Source: Bacteroidaceae bacterium (lineage in GTDB: Bacteria; Bacteroidota; Bacteroidia; Bacteroidales; Bacteroidaceae). Taken from it: a stretch of DNA of 64,000 nucleotides. Numbering within the stretch: the stretch's first letter is position 1; each line of letters begins with the position of its first letter. The DNA is taken from positions 1 through 64,000 of the forward strand of contig JAFTNW010000024.1 in assembly GCA_017451695.1 (NCBI GenBank), given 5' to 3'. The position numbers were made by a program, and so were the translations under genes. The notes under the pieces were generated by a model. That model was given only the letters and a program-made list of their open reading frames with translations. It made no database searches and was not told the origin of the DNA. Below are positions 46,110 to 53,623 of the stretch, in pieces.

Positions 46110-46118
46110 TAAAATTTG
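46110..46118 (+). promoter_or_regulatory. Near-consensus -7 box of the TPR lipoprotein gene
   Basis: TAAAATTTG at 46110-46118 is TAnnTTTG with one extra base. It is 30 bp before the ATG at 46149. No clear -33 element is present, which fits a promoter that depends on an activator bound at 46042-46073. Confidence 0.5.
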
Positions 46119-46148
46119 CATTAGAATTTAACAAAATAACATAATACC

Positions 46149-47783
46149 ATGAAAAACACAATCATTCTTTTCGCCATAGCCCTTTTAACAAGCATCTTGG
46201 CGTGCACATCGCAGAAAAGCGCGAAACTCGACGAGATTGACGAATTGATTACAAACGACCAAAACGAAGAGGCGTTGAAGCAGCTTGACACTTACATCGA
46301 CAAGCACCCCACATCGGCCGATGCCCTCTTTTTGCGGGCACAGGCACATTTTAATTTGGATATGCAGGAAAATGCTGCCGTCGATGTGGAAAATGCCATT
46401 ACCAATTGGCGCGAGGATTGCAAGTACAAGAAATCGAGCATTCTTCTATGGAAGGGGGTTATGAATATTTATGTGGGCAATTACCAGAATGCAGTGGATT
46501 GCTATAACACGCTATACGACCTTGTAGCAGAAAATGACGTGGATTCCATTATGCCCAATGTACTGTATGGCCGCGCCGATGCATATCATAACTTGGGCGA
46601 CTACGAAAAAGCCGATACCGACTATATGATGTTGATTAGTTGCAAAGGATGGGGTGCTGATGCTGCCATAGGCCTTGCGCGTAACGCGATGATGCGTGGC
46701 GATGGTGAAATTGCTATTATATTGCTTGATGGGGTAATAGAGCGTGAGCCAACCAATAGCAAAGCTCTTTTTTATCGCGTAAAGACCTATGACAAGATGG
46801 GCGAAACGAAAAAGGCTATCGACGATGCGATGCTGTTTCTGCAAGCCTCCCTTGATTACGAAGATATGTATATATTGTCGGTGTTTTGCAAGGATTTGCC
46901 CTATTCCATTTCAAAAATAGAGCAGTACGAGTTGCTGACCGGTGCCCAAATACCCGGCCTGAGGAGGTTGCTTGTAGTATTATCCATTTTTAATAAGGAG
47001 TATAAATATGCTATTACGGTGATGAATGCTTATGAAGAGGATTTTGGTGCAATGTCCGAAACATACTATTTGCGTGGCACCTGTTACAAGGAGTTAGGGC
47101 AATATGATAAGGCGGTAAGCGAGATAGGCAAAGCCATAGAGACTATTGCTCCCGGGGATGAAGAAGCGAAGCCGCTTCTTGTGATGTTGAAGGCCGACTA
47201 TCTGCGGTTGATGGGTAAGTACAATGAGGCCATTGAACTGCTCTGTTCGTTGGAGGGGGACGAAAATGCCACTACCACAATTTATTACTACCTGCGCGGT
47301 TGGTGCTATGAACTTATGGGCAACGATGAGGCTGCTATGAGTGACTACAACAAGGGCGTTGAGGCAGGTGACGATAATGCTTATATCTACCTTCTGCGTG
47401 GTGAGCAGTTACTGAAACGTGGCGAAACGGCCAAAGCGCAAGCCGATTTTGAGCAGGTGCTGCGAATGGATACCATTGCCAAAGAGGGCAGCTGCCGCCA
47501 CTTTGCCCTGTACTTTACCGGCAAGAACAAAGAGGCTTTGCAGTGGATGGACAAAGTGTTGAAGGCTACCGATGACTATTGTGGCAGCTATTACGACAAG
47601 GCCTGCCTGCTTGCGCGTATGGGACGCGGCGACGAGGCTGTGGCAGCTCTTGCCACCGCGCTTGAAAAGGGTTACCGCGCATTCGTTCACATAGAGAATG
47701 ACGATGATATGGACCCAATAAGGGAACGTAGCGATTTCAAGCGACTTATTGAGAAGTATAAAGCACAGGTGATAGAGGAATAG
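46149..47783 (+). CDS. TPR-repeat lipoprotein
   Basis: A 544-residue lipoprotein with signal peptide MKNTIILFAIALLTSILAC; Cys19 would be acylated. The mature part is a chain of about 13 tetratricopeptide repeats (ALFLRAQAHFNLD, VLYGRADAYHNLGDYEKADT, TYYLRGTCYKELGQYDKAVS, YYYLRGWCYELMGNDEAAMS, AYIYLLRGEQLLKRGETAKA), a scaffold for protein binding in the cell envelope. It is divergent from the LytTR gene, and the pair of sites at 46042-46073 suggests LytTR control. No enzymatic domain is present. Confidence 0.88.
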   Translation: MKNTIILFAIALLTSILACTSQKSAKLDEIDELITNDQNEEALKQLDTYIDKHPTSADALFLRAQAHFNLDMQENAAVDVENAITNWREDCKYKKSSILLWKGVMNIYVGNYQNAVDCYNTLYDLVAENDVDSIMPNVLYGRADAYHNLGDYEKADTDYMMLISCKGWGADAAIGLARNAMMRGDGEIAIILLDGVIEREPTNSKALFYRVKTYDKMGETKKAIDDAMLFLQASLDYEDMYILSVFCKDLPYSISKIEQYELLTGAQIPGLRRLLVVLSIFNKEYKYAITVMNAYEEDFGAMSETYYLRGTCYKELGQYDKAVSEIGKAIETIAPGDEEAKPLLVMLKADYLRLMGKYNEAIELLCSLEGDENATTTIYYYLRGWCYELMGNDEAAMSDYNKGVEAGDDNAYIYLLRGEQLLKRGETAKAQADFEQVLRMDTIAKEGSCRHFALYFTGKNKEALQWMDKVLKATDDYCGSYYDKACLLARMGRGDEAVAALATALEKGYRAFVHIENDDDMDPIRERSDFKRLIEKYKAQVIEE

Positions 47784-47815
47784 AGATTTATTTATTAATT
47801 ATTAAACAAGATGTT

Positions 47816-47977
47816 ATGTTAGTTTTAGCAATTATTATTTATGTAGTATGCGCATTCTTGCGCGATTGGGATTTTATTTGGCCCATAAGTGCTCTTGGTG
47901 GCGAGGGTGGTTGTTTGGCTCAAATCTTGGTTGTAGGCTGGGTTATATTACTCCTTGCCGGCTTGGAGGTGTTCTAG
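47816..47977 (+). CDS. 53-residue small membrane protein
   Basis: From the ATG at 47816 a 53-codon frame encodes a peptide with two hydrophobic helices, MLVLAIIIYVVCAFL and LAQILVVGWVILLLAGL, joined by a loop RDWDFIWPISALGGEGGC. It starts 32 bp after the TPR gene's stop and ends shortly before a hairpin at 48009, so it probably ends the same transcript. Codon use and the clean helix-loop-helix arrangement support a real gene. No family was recognised. Confidence 0.55.
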   Translation: MLVLAIIIYVVCAFLRDWDFIWPISALGGEGGCLAQILVVGWVILLLAGLEVF

Positions 47978-48008
47978 GCATACAATCTATCGTAACGTTA
48001 CAATATGT

Positions 48009-48035
48009 CAAAAAGACGCAAGTTGCGTCTTTTTG
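48009..48035. terminator. Symmetrical hairpin terminator after the 53-residue protein gene
   Basis: AAAAAGACGCAA (48010-48021) and its exact complement TTGCGTCTTTTT (48023-48034), which gives an A-run and T-run on the two sides and can terminate in either direction. Confidence 0.8.
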
Positions 48036-48170
48036 GCTCTTTATTCTCAAAGTGTTGGTACAAAATGACATACGCTTGTATTTGGTACGGCTTTTGTGTC
48101 TGCTCATGTAAAGACCTTGGGGATAAATTCAAACGATTTCTAAATATTAATTAATCTTTGTACTATTGCC

Positions 48171-48380
48171 ATGTTGGATAATTTAATAATTGTTGCGGTT
48201 TTTGCTCTATTGGCTGCTCCTCTTGCTACCACGTTGTATAAAGCGTTTATGAAGTGTTTCAAAAATGATACCGATAACAATGAAATGATGGATAGCAAGG
48301 AGTATGAAGAAAATTTGCCAATAACGAAATTGGAGCAGGATGCTTATATATTAACCGCGTTATTGCTAACGAAGCGATGA
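48171..48380 (+). CDS. 69-residue small protein with N-terminal membrane helix
   Basis: A 69-residue protein with one hydrophobic segment (LIIVAVFALLAAPLATTLY) and a charged C-terminal part (KNDTDNNEMMDSKEYEEN). No family was recognised. Its TGA stop overlaps the ATG of the next short frame (ATGA at 48377-48380). The peptide ends in TALLLTKR and the following frame begins MKRRMYDKAEKLLEG, so the two could be halves of one protein separated by a frameshift. Confidence 0.5.
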   Translation: MLDNLIIVAVFALLAAPLATTLYKAFMKCFKNDTDNNEMMDSKEYEENLPITKLEQDAYILTALLLTKR

Positions 48381-48496
48381 AGCGGCGTATGTATGACAAG
48401 GCAGAAAAACTTTTAGAGGGTATGATAGAGAGTGACTGCGATGCCGATTTTGCAAGGGAGATGCTGGCGATGATTGAGAAAGACAGGAATTGCTAA
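48377..48496 (+). CDS. 39-residue charged peptide, coupled to or split from the preceding gene
   Basis: A 39-codon frame from ATG 48377, overlapping the previous stop by 4 bp. It encodes a helical charged peptide with KAEKLLEGMIESDCDADF and a C-terminal MLAMIEKDRNC. Either a translationally coupled small protein or the C-terminal part of a frameshifted gene. No family was recognised. Confidence 0.4.
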   Translation: MKRRMYDKAEKLLEGMIESDCDADFAREMLAMIEKDRNC

Positions 48497-48510
48497 CTAT
48501 GTGGAATTGA

Positions 48511-48653
48511 GTGCATCGAGAAGAATATGACACGGAACAGGTGGTTGAGAAATCGGGTGTGGCGGTGAACAACATCATACGCTTTGAGCAGAAGGGCTCA
48601 TTTCTTTCAAGAGCCTCATAGGTATAGCTATGAGTATGGAATATTTACATTAA
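48511..48653 (+). pseudogene. Remnant of an XRE-type helix-turn-helix gene
   Basis: A short frame reads YDTEQVVEKSGVAVNNIIRF then EQKGSFLSRAS and stops at 48619-48621. In the next frame it continues SLIGIAMSMEYLH to a stop at 48651-48653. Together these look like the helices of an XRE/Cro DNA-binding domain with one frameshift and no start or upstream part. Confidence 0.35.
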
Positions 48654-48749
48654 TAATTTACGAAGTGTTGCTTGACATGTAAAACCTTGTTAATTACATT
48701 TGCACAAACGCGAATGCAAACTGCACTCGCAGTGAAAAACAAAGCTATA

Positions 48750-48781
48750 TTTGTTTTTTCGCTCGTTTGTTACTATTTTTG
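48750..48781 (+). promoter_or_regulatory. Consensus promoter upstream of the 45-residue peptide gene
   Basis: TTTG at 48750-48753, a 20-bp spacer, and TATTTTTG at 48774-48781, an exact match to the Bacteroidetes consensus. The first ATG downstream with an open frame is at 48862. The leader contains a GTTCTTGCAGTAAGAAC hairpin. Confidence 0.65.
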
Positions 48782-48861
48782 CGTTGTTCTTGCAGTAAGA
48801 ACCCACAAGAACAGGACATATTAATTTTAGGGCGTTTAGCATAATTATCCTCTATTGAAAT

Positions 48862-48999
48862 ATGGACAATTTCGACATCGGGGTAACGAGCAAGAAACGT
48901 CCACACCTTTGGTATCATATACCCTTAACAATGGATATTATATCATTAGGTGTGGGCTTTGCTTATTATTTACGGCACGACAGTACAGAGCCACAATGA
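48862..48999 (+). CDS. 45-residue peptide with one membrane helix
   Basis: A 45-codon frame from ATG 48862. The N-terminal half is polar (MDNFDIGVTSKKRPHLWYHI) and is followed by one hydrophobic segment (PLTMDIISLGVGFAYYL) and a short polar tail ending TEPQ. It lies 81 bp downstream of a consensus promoter and 77 bp before the lipoprotein gene. No family was recognised. Confidence 0.45.
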   Translation: MDNFDIGVTSKKRPHLWYHIPLTMDIISLGVGFAYYLRHDSTEPQ

Positions 49000-49076
49000 G
49001 ATAATAGGTTAAAGTTCTCACGCCTTTTTTTATATTAAATTGCTCTCCTCTGGGAATTGGGAGGGTAATAAATAGT

Positions 49077-49877
49077 ATGAAAACATTTAGATTTATTGGA
49101 ATGGCATTGATTGCCGTTTTTATGTGTGTAAATTTTACAGCTTGCAGTGATGATGACGGTGGTAATGGCGGTGGCGACAACAAGAGGCGAATCAAGAAAG
49201 TAGTTATGACAGATAGTTATGGTACAAAGAAGGAAGTTGCATATACCTATGACAGAGAAGGAGAATTGATTACCGCTATAGAAACAATTGACGCAGGGGA
49301 GTGGAAATATTCAGACGGTTATCATTACTATTGGGCAGATGGAAGCATCATTATCACACTTGAAAGTTGGGATGAACACAATGGAAACATCTCTAACGTA
49401 CAAGAGCACAGAAGCACACTTACTTTGGAAAACGGGTTGGTACAAAGTATAAAAGACGACCATTACACAAGACCCATTACCTACAACAAGGATAGAATCG
49501 CGGAAATAAGCATAGCCCCATTTGGTAATGTCCTCACACGCTTGCAATGGGACAATGACAAATTGTTGTACACGCAAAGTTATGATAGGGATATATACTT
49601 AACTTACGGCACAACATGCAATAAAGGCTATTTCCCTATGATGTGCTATTTCATTGACGGCACTGCAAACGAAGCCCTTTTCAATGCTCACCCCGAACTG
49701 ATAGGAGCATATAGTACTAAATTACCTACAAAAATGAAGTCAACCAGCGACAAGTGGGAGGAGGAGAACTATACACAAGACATATCATACGCATTTGATA
49801 ACGATGGTTACATATCAAAAGCCACTGCGGTAACAGATGATGGCGAAACAACTACTATGATATTTACTTGGGAATAA
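49077..49877 (+). CDS. DUF4595-like lipoprotein with YD-type repeats
   Basis: A 266-residue lipoprotein with signal peptide MKTFRFIGMALIAVFMCVNF and lipobox FTAC (Cys23), followed by an Asp/Gly-rich linker (SDDDGGNGGGDN). The mature part has repeated short beta units of the YD type (KEVAYTYDREGELITAIET, ITYNKDRIAEISI, LQWDNDKLLYTQSYDR, ISYAFDNDGYISKATAV). This matches a common class of Bacteroidetes surface lipoproteins, probably DUF4595. Function unknown. Confidence 0.75.
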   Translation: MKTFRFIGMALIAVFMCVNFTACSDDDGGNGGGDNKRRIKKVVMTDSYGTKKEVAYTYDREGELITAIETIDAGEWKYSDGYHYYWADGSIIITLESWDEHNGNISNVQEHRSTLTLENGLVQSIKDDHYTRPITYNKDRIAEISIAPFGNVLTRLQWDNDKLLYTQSYDRDIYLTYGTTCNKGYFPMMCYFIDGTANEALFNAHPELIGAYSTKLPTKMKSTSDKWEEENYTQDISYAFDNDGYISKATAVTDDGETTTMIFTWE

Positions 49878-49931
49878 TACCATCACATAGAAATTGCCGG
49901 TAAAGGAGCAGCACGCAAAGAAGGAACGGCA

Positions 49932-50020
49932 TGGGTCGTATGCACTCTGATGCTCAGTTAGCTTCGTTTTCCTCCTTCTCGCTCGCAGTGGAAATTTCAG
50001 CATCTCCTGCAACTCTGAAC
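49932..50020 (+). repeat. Second degenerate copy of the GGGtGRT 3' end
   Basis: ATGGGTCGTATGCACTCTGA, then TGCTCAGTTAGC, matches the GGGtGRT gene at about 10574-10603 with few changes, then jumps through CTTCGTTTTCCTCCTTCTCG to CTCGCAGTGGAAATTTCAGC, which corresponds to the gene's last codons. An open frame of 37 codons (MGRMHSDAQLASF ..., 49932-50045) runs through it into the hairpin at 50021. It shares GCTNNCTTCGTTTTCCT with the copy at 10821 but not with the gene, so both copies descend from the same rearranged element. Confidence 0.75.
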
Positions 50021-50060
50021 AGCACCCAAAAAAGTTTTGTCTAACTTTTTTGGGTGCTGT
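50021..50060 (+). terminator. Long perfect hairpin after the GGGtGRT-derived repeat
   Basis: A 17-bp perfect stem CAGCACCCAAAAAAGTT (50021-50037) and its complement (50044-50060) with a 6-nt loop. It could terminate the upstream lipoprotein transcript or be part of the repeat element. Confidence 0.7.
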
Positions 50061-50374
50061 TCAATACTTTAAGGGGTTGTTTGTTCAACAAAGCAGGCTT
50101 TTGACCCGGTCTTTTATTTGTTCAAGAACCAAGTTTTTGTTTCTATACCTTTACCCATTCAAATTATTATTTGCTGCAATAAACGAAATAATCTTGTTAG
50201 CCGCCAACAAGGATGTTGTTTCAACAATTACAACTTGATTCTGATTAAATTTATAACATATACACACTGCTAAATTCATATATACTAATTTTTGTTAAAT
50301 TTCAACTATTTCTCAATCGTAATTCATTTGGTAATTGTTATAATAACATAAACCTAACAAAAAAACTATTTACT
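50061..50374 (+). other. AT-rich leader of the ECF sigma gene, no gene seen
   Basis: This stretch has no coding-like frame. It is strongly AT-rich toward its right end and must hold the promoter of the sigma factor gene, but no exact TTTG/TAnnTTTG pair was found (TAATTTTTG near 50288 is close). No repeat or RNA fold was recognised. Confidence 0.5.
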
Positions 50375-50872
50375 ATGGAGAAAAGTAGAAAGAACATTGT
50401 TAGTGAGGGATTGGTTAAATACAACAAACAACTGTTGGGATTTGCCATAAGCCTCACTCACAACATGGAAGAAGCAAAAGACCTTACACAAGAGACCGCA
50501 CTGCACATTCTGAACAAAACCCATGTGTACGAAGAGCGAGGTTATTTCCTTGCATGGGCAAAGCGTATAATGATATACAAATTCATGAACAAAAGAGAGA
50601 ATGAAAGCAAACATCCTACAATAGACTACGACGATATTCCCGCAAGCGAGGCGGTTTATAGCGTGGCAGAAAGCGATTGCAACATAGACTATGGCAATAT
50701 CAGCCGATTGGTAGCCACACTGCCACCATCGCAAACCACACCCTTTATGCTTGTAGCCGATGGGTACAGCTATAAAGAGATTGCAAGCGAAACAGGTGCC
50801 ACACTGTCAAGCGTAAAGAACTGCATACATGCAGCAAGGGTTACTTTGAGAAGAAGATTAAGCCAAGCATGA
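50375..50872 (+). CDS. ECF-type RNA polymerase sigma factor
   Basis: A 165-residue sigma-70 family protein of the extracytoplasmic-function type. Region 2 is visible as LLGFAISLTHNMEEAKDLTQ and HILNKTHVYEERGYFLAWAKRI; region 4 as LPPSQTTPFMLVADGYSYKEIA and SVKNCIHAARVTLRRRL. It directs RNA polymerase to a specific set of promoters. No anti-sigma (FecR- or RskA-like) gene and no SusC/D pair follow; the next 370 bp hold only remnants. Its regulator must therefore be elsewhere, or it is controlled at transcription. Confidence 0.88.
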   Translation: MEKSRKNIVSEGLVKYNKQLLGFAISLTHNMEEAKDLTQETALHILNKTHVYEERGYFLAWAKRIMIYKFMNKRENESKHPTIDYDDIPASEAVYSVAESDCNIDYGNISRLVATLPPSQTTPFMLVADGYSYKEIASETGATLSSVKNCIHAARVTLRRRLSQA

Positions 50873-50927
50873 TAAATTGACACAAGTTCGATAAATTACA
50901 AGCAAATCACAGTGTTTCCAAGACTCA

Positions 50928-51179
50928 TGTTGGATTAATTGGCAAACCGCCGCCGATTATAGCGCACGCAAAGGTGCAGAATATCAAGGTTTACCTATAA
51001 ATTTGAATTATTGAAGTAAATCGTTTCATATATATGAGCCTATTAACAATCATTGCATAAAGTGCTATTATCAAATTATCATGGAGGAGTTCATCCCTTC
51101 ATTTAACAAACTAAAATATTATTGCGAAAAAGAGCGGTTCAAAGGCCGAGAGACGGTGATATCATGCAAGCAACCATAA
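50928..51179 (+). pseudogene. Two short remnants of coding sequence between the sigma factor and glycosyltransferase genes
   Basis: First remnant, 50928-51014: a stop-terminated frame CWINWQTAADYSARKGAEYQ followed by GLPINLNY, which has gene-like composition but no start. Second, 51081-51179: ATG followed by 31 codons, EEFIPSFNKLKYYCEKERFK then GRETVISCKQP. From memory this resembles the N-terminus of a capsule-locus protein whose homologues continue GWDPYDGLNS. Both look like debris of former genes in a polysaccharide locus. The remainder of 50873-51244 is AT-rich and holds the promoter at 51219. Confidence 0.35.
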
Positions 51180-51218
51180 AAAAATCATAAATTTATTCAT
51201 AATAAGCCAATTATTAAC

Positions 51219-51226
51219 TATTTTTG
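51219..51226 (+). promoter_or_regulatory. -7 box of the glycosyltransferase pair
   Basis: TATTTTTG, an exact TAnnTTTG, 18 bp before the ATG at 51245. It rules out the in-frame TTG at 51224 as start. No clear -33 element. Confidence 0.5.
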
Positions 51227-51244
51227 CATAATCAAAATTTAACA

Positions 51245-51958
51245 ATGCATATTATGGCACTACAGAAAATCAATATCAACGGAGTTGAGTTCTTCCCATT
51301 CTCCACGGAAGAGGAACTATTTAATCATATTGATGAGAACAAAGGTATTTTGGTTGCTATAAACGCCGAAAAAATAATTAATGCCACAGAAAAAACACGC
51401 AGCATCATAAACCGCAATGTGGGATACATTGACGGAGCAGGCGCCATGATTGCAGCACGAAAAAAGGGATTCAAAAAAGCATGCAAAATACCGGGATGCG
51501 AATTGTGGCTTAAAATTATCAAGCGTTTCTACAAAGAGAAGAATTTTTATCTTGTAGGTGGCAAGCCACAAGTAATAAATGAAACGGTGGAGAAACTGCA
51601 AAAAGAGTTTGAGGGAATAAACATCGTTGGATTCCGCGACGGCTACATAAAAACCGAAGAGGAAAAACAGGCTCTCATAGCCGACATTGCCACAAAAAAA
51701 CCCGATGTGGTATTTGTGGCTATGGGCTCTCCCAAACAAGAACTGCTCATGGAAGAGATACAGAAGGAGCATAAAGCAATATTCCAAGGGTTGGGTGGCA
51801 GTTTCGATGTATATACGGGGCATGTTCAACGCGCGCCTAAATGGTGGGTCGATCACAATATGGAGTTTGCCTACCGCCTTCTGCGCGAGCCCAAGCGCTT
51901 GAAACGCCAATTGAAGCTTGTGAAATTCATGTACTATCTCTACACAAAGAAAATATAA
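51245..51958 (+). CDS. WecG/TagA/CpsF family glycosyltransferase (GT26)
   Basis: A 237-residue enzyme of the family that transfers N-acetylmannosamine-type sugars to lipid-linked carriers in exopolysaccharide, ECA or teichoic acid synthesis. Family motifs are NVGYIDGAGAMIAARKKG (with the catalytic Asp), FYLVGGKPQVI, VVFVAMGSPKQELLMEE and GLGGSFDVYTGHVQRAPKWW, with a basic C-terminal membrane-contact tail (REPKRLKRQLKLVKF). The ATG at 51245 was chosen because the -7 box overlaps the upstream TTG. A second member of the family follows after 9 bp. Confidence 0.9.
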   Translation: MHIMALQKININGVEFFPFSTEEELFNHIDENKGILVAINAEKIINATEKTRSIINRNVGYIDGAGAMIAARKKGFKKACKIPGCELWLKIIKRFYKEKNFYLVGGKPQVINETVEKLQKEFEGINIVGFRDGYIKTEEEKQALIADIATKKPDVVFVAMGSPKQELLMEEIQKEHKAIFQGLGGSFDVYTGHVQRAPKWWVDHNMEFAYRLLREPKRLKRQLKLVKFMYYLYTKKI

Positions 51959-51967
51959 GCCTCGCGC

Positions 51968-52717
51968 GTGGAACAATATTTTGACATAAGGTACGAACTG
52001 AATAAAGACAATATACACAAACTCATTGCACTGCAAATAGAAAAGTGCAAGCCTGCATATATATGTGCAGCCGATGGAAACATTCTCGCAATGGTAAACA
52101 AAGACGAGGAGTATCGCAACATCGTCAATGGGAGCCTCTTTTCGATATGCGACAGCAGCTGGGTGCCCGTATTCGCACGTTGGATTTACGGCAAAAGATT
52201 CAATTCCTATCGTGGCAGCGACATCTTCACCGATATAATAAACAGCCGCAAATACCGCATGATATTCTTGGGTACCAACAAAGCAACACTCGATGCCCTT
52301 AAAAGCAATCTTGTAAAAAGGAACCCCGAAATAGGTAATATGCAGTTCTGCGAACTCCCCTATTGCGATGTAGAGGAGTTTGACTACCCCGCCATAGCCC
52401 AAACCATAAACAAGGATAATGCCGATATAATTTGGGTGGCACTCGGTGCTCCCAAACAGGAGATTTTCATGCACCACCTGCAACCACACTTAAAAAAAGG
52501 CGTTGCCATTGCGGTGGGAGCAGTCTTTAATTTCTTCAGTGGCCTGCCCGGGCTGCCCAAGAGCGCGCCGCGCTGGATGGCAAAGTGCCGTTTGGAATTC
52601 ATACACCGAATACTATGGGAGCCACCCAAACAGATAAAACGCTGTTGGGGGATACTCGTTCATCTGCCACGTATTTTGCGCAAGGAATATGTGCGCAAAC
52701 GCAATGAGCAGCAATAA
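51968..52717 (+). CDS. Second WecG/TagA/CpsF family glycosyltransferase
   Basis: A 249-residue member of the same family, starting at a GTG 9 bp after the previous stop. Motifs: ADGNILAMVNKD, SICDSSWVPVFARW (in place of the usual PDG-G segment), MIFLGTNKATLD, IIWVALGAPKQEIFMHHL and AVGAVFNFFSGLPGLPKSAPRW. The catalytic Asp region is more divergent than in its neighbour. No flippase, polymerase or other transferase is nearby, so the pair is either a fragment of a larger locus or serves a locus elsewhere. Terminator at 52741. Confidence 0.87.
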   Translation: MEQYFDIRYELNKDNIHKLIALQIEKCKPAYICAADGNILAMVNKDEEYRNIVNGSLFSICDSSWVPVFARWIYGKRFNSYRGSDIFTDIINSRKYRMIFLGTNKATLDALKSNLVKRNPEIGNMQFCELPYCDVEEFDYPAIAQTINKDNADIIWVALGAPKQEIFMHHLQPHLKKGVAIAVGAVFNFFSGLPGLPKSAPRWMAKCRLEFIHRILWEPPKQIKRCWGILVHLPRILRKEYVRKRNEQQ

Positions 52718-52740
52718 GGCGGAATTTATAGAACAAAGAG

Positions 52741-52780
52741 ACGAGGCTGACTAAAAAGTGTTTTTTAGCAGCCTCGTTTT
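52741..52780 (+). terminator. Terminator after the glycosyltransferase pair
   Basis: Stem ACGAGGCTG / CAGCCTCGT with an additional CTAAAAA / TTTTTAG pairing, followed by TTTT. It can also serve the convergent gene at 52839. Confidence 0.85.
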
Positions 52781-52838
52781 CAACAAACAAAAAGTAATAT
52801 AAATAAACCATCAAGATATAATGGCAGCAAGAAATGCT

Positions 52839-53510
52839 TTAAGACTCGGCAGTGGCGCAATCACAGCAGGCCGACAGTTTCTTCTCAATCTTATTCACTC
52901 TGCTATTGATTTCGTTGTCAAAATTCATCATGCCACTCATGTATTCCGACAGGGTCTGCACCACCCCATCGGGCAAGAACTCCACATACTTGGGAATAAA
53001 AAGAGGAGCACCGTTTTCATCCATGGGAACAGTGGCCACAAGCAACGAGGATTTTTCGCTCAGTGGCAAGCGGGTCCACTCGTGATTCAGGAGCTTGCCG
53101 CAAGGCGCAACAGCCTCTACATTACCATCTTCGTCTAAAATAACCCCACGCACCACCCCGTCTTCGCCTTTCGCGGGAGTAGCTGCACAGAACCTCACCA
53201 TGCCAAACATCTTACGATATGGTTTCAAATCTACCACATAGCCGATATATCCGTTGCACGCAATCTTTTCTCCACTCACGCGTGCAGGCTCCTCTTGCTC
53301 TATGATATTTGTGCATCGGCAGGGAACACCCATATAACATGCAATGCGGTTAATGCTGTCGTAAATCTCCTTTGTCATGGAGCGCACAATATTCATCACC
53401 TTGTCGGCAGTTTCATCGGCAAGTTTCTCGCCATGCAACTCTTTCTGTTGCGCAGGGTAAACAACCTCTTTGCAGTCCATAAAATAATCTTTCAAAAAAT
53501 CGTTCTTCAT
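52839..53510 (-). CDS. Conserved-looking hypothetical cytoplasmic protein
   Basis: A 223-residue soluble protein with no signal peptide. The N-terminal part is helical (MKNDFLKDYFMDCKEVVYPA, ADETADKVMNIVRSMTKEIY). Then follow a cysteine cluster (ACYMGVPCRCTNI), a beta-rich middle, and a C-terminal coiled segment ending with three cysteines in SACCDCATAES. I do not recognise the family. The cysteines could bind a metal. It sits alone, convergent with the glycosyltransferase pair. Confidence 0.7.
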   Translation of the reverse strand: MKNDFLKDYFMDCKEVVYPAQQKELHGEKLADETADKVMNIVRSMTKEIYDSINRIACYMGVPCRCTNIIEQEEPARVSGEKIACNGYIGYVVDLKPYRKMFGMVRFCAATPAKGEDGVVRGVILDEDGNVEAVAPCGKLLNHEWTRLPLSEKSSLLVATVPMDENGAPLFIPKYVEFLPDGVVQTLSEYMSGMMNFDNEINSRVNKIEKKLSACCDCATAES

Positions 53511-53623
53511 AATTGTTGTCTATTAAAATTTACACTGCAAAAGTAAAAGCACAAACGGCAAGATAGGTTGTTATTTTAACAAAACAGAGTATATATGTGG
53601 TAATATCGCAAGTGGGAGCAAAA

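Noticed and set aside
47848..48111. An 87-codon frame overlapping the 53-residue membrane protein
   Set aside because: It runs across the perfect terminator hairpin at 48009 and is less hydrophobically organised than the 53-codon frame from 47816.
51224..51244. Upstream TTG start for the first WecG/TagA gene
   Set aside because: The codon overlaps the exact -7 box TATTTTTG at 51219-51226, so it would not be on the mRNA.
51317..52489. A 390-codon minus-strand open frame opposite the two glycosyltransferase genes
   Set aside because: It is antisense to two genes with clear family motifs and spans their junction. Its composition (many Tyr, Phe, Cys, His) is not protein-like.
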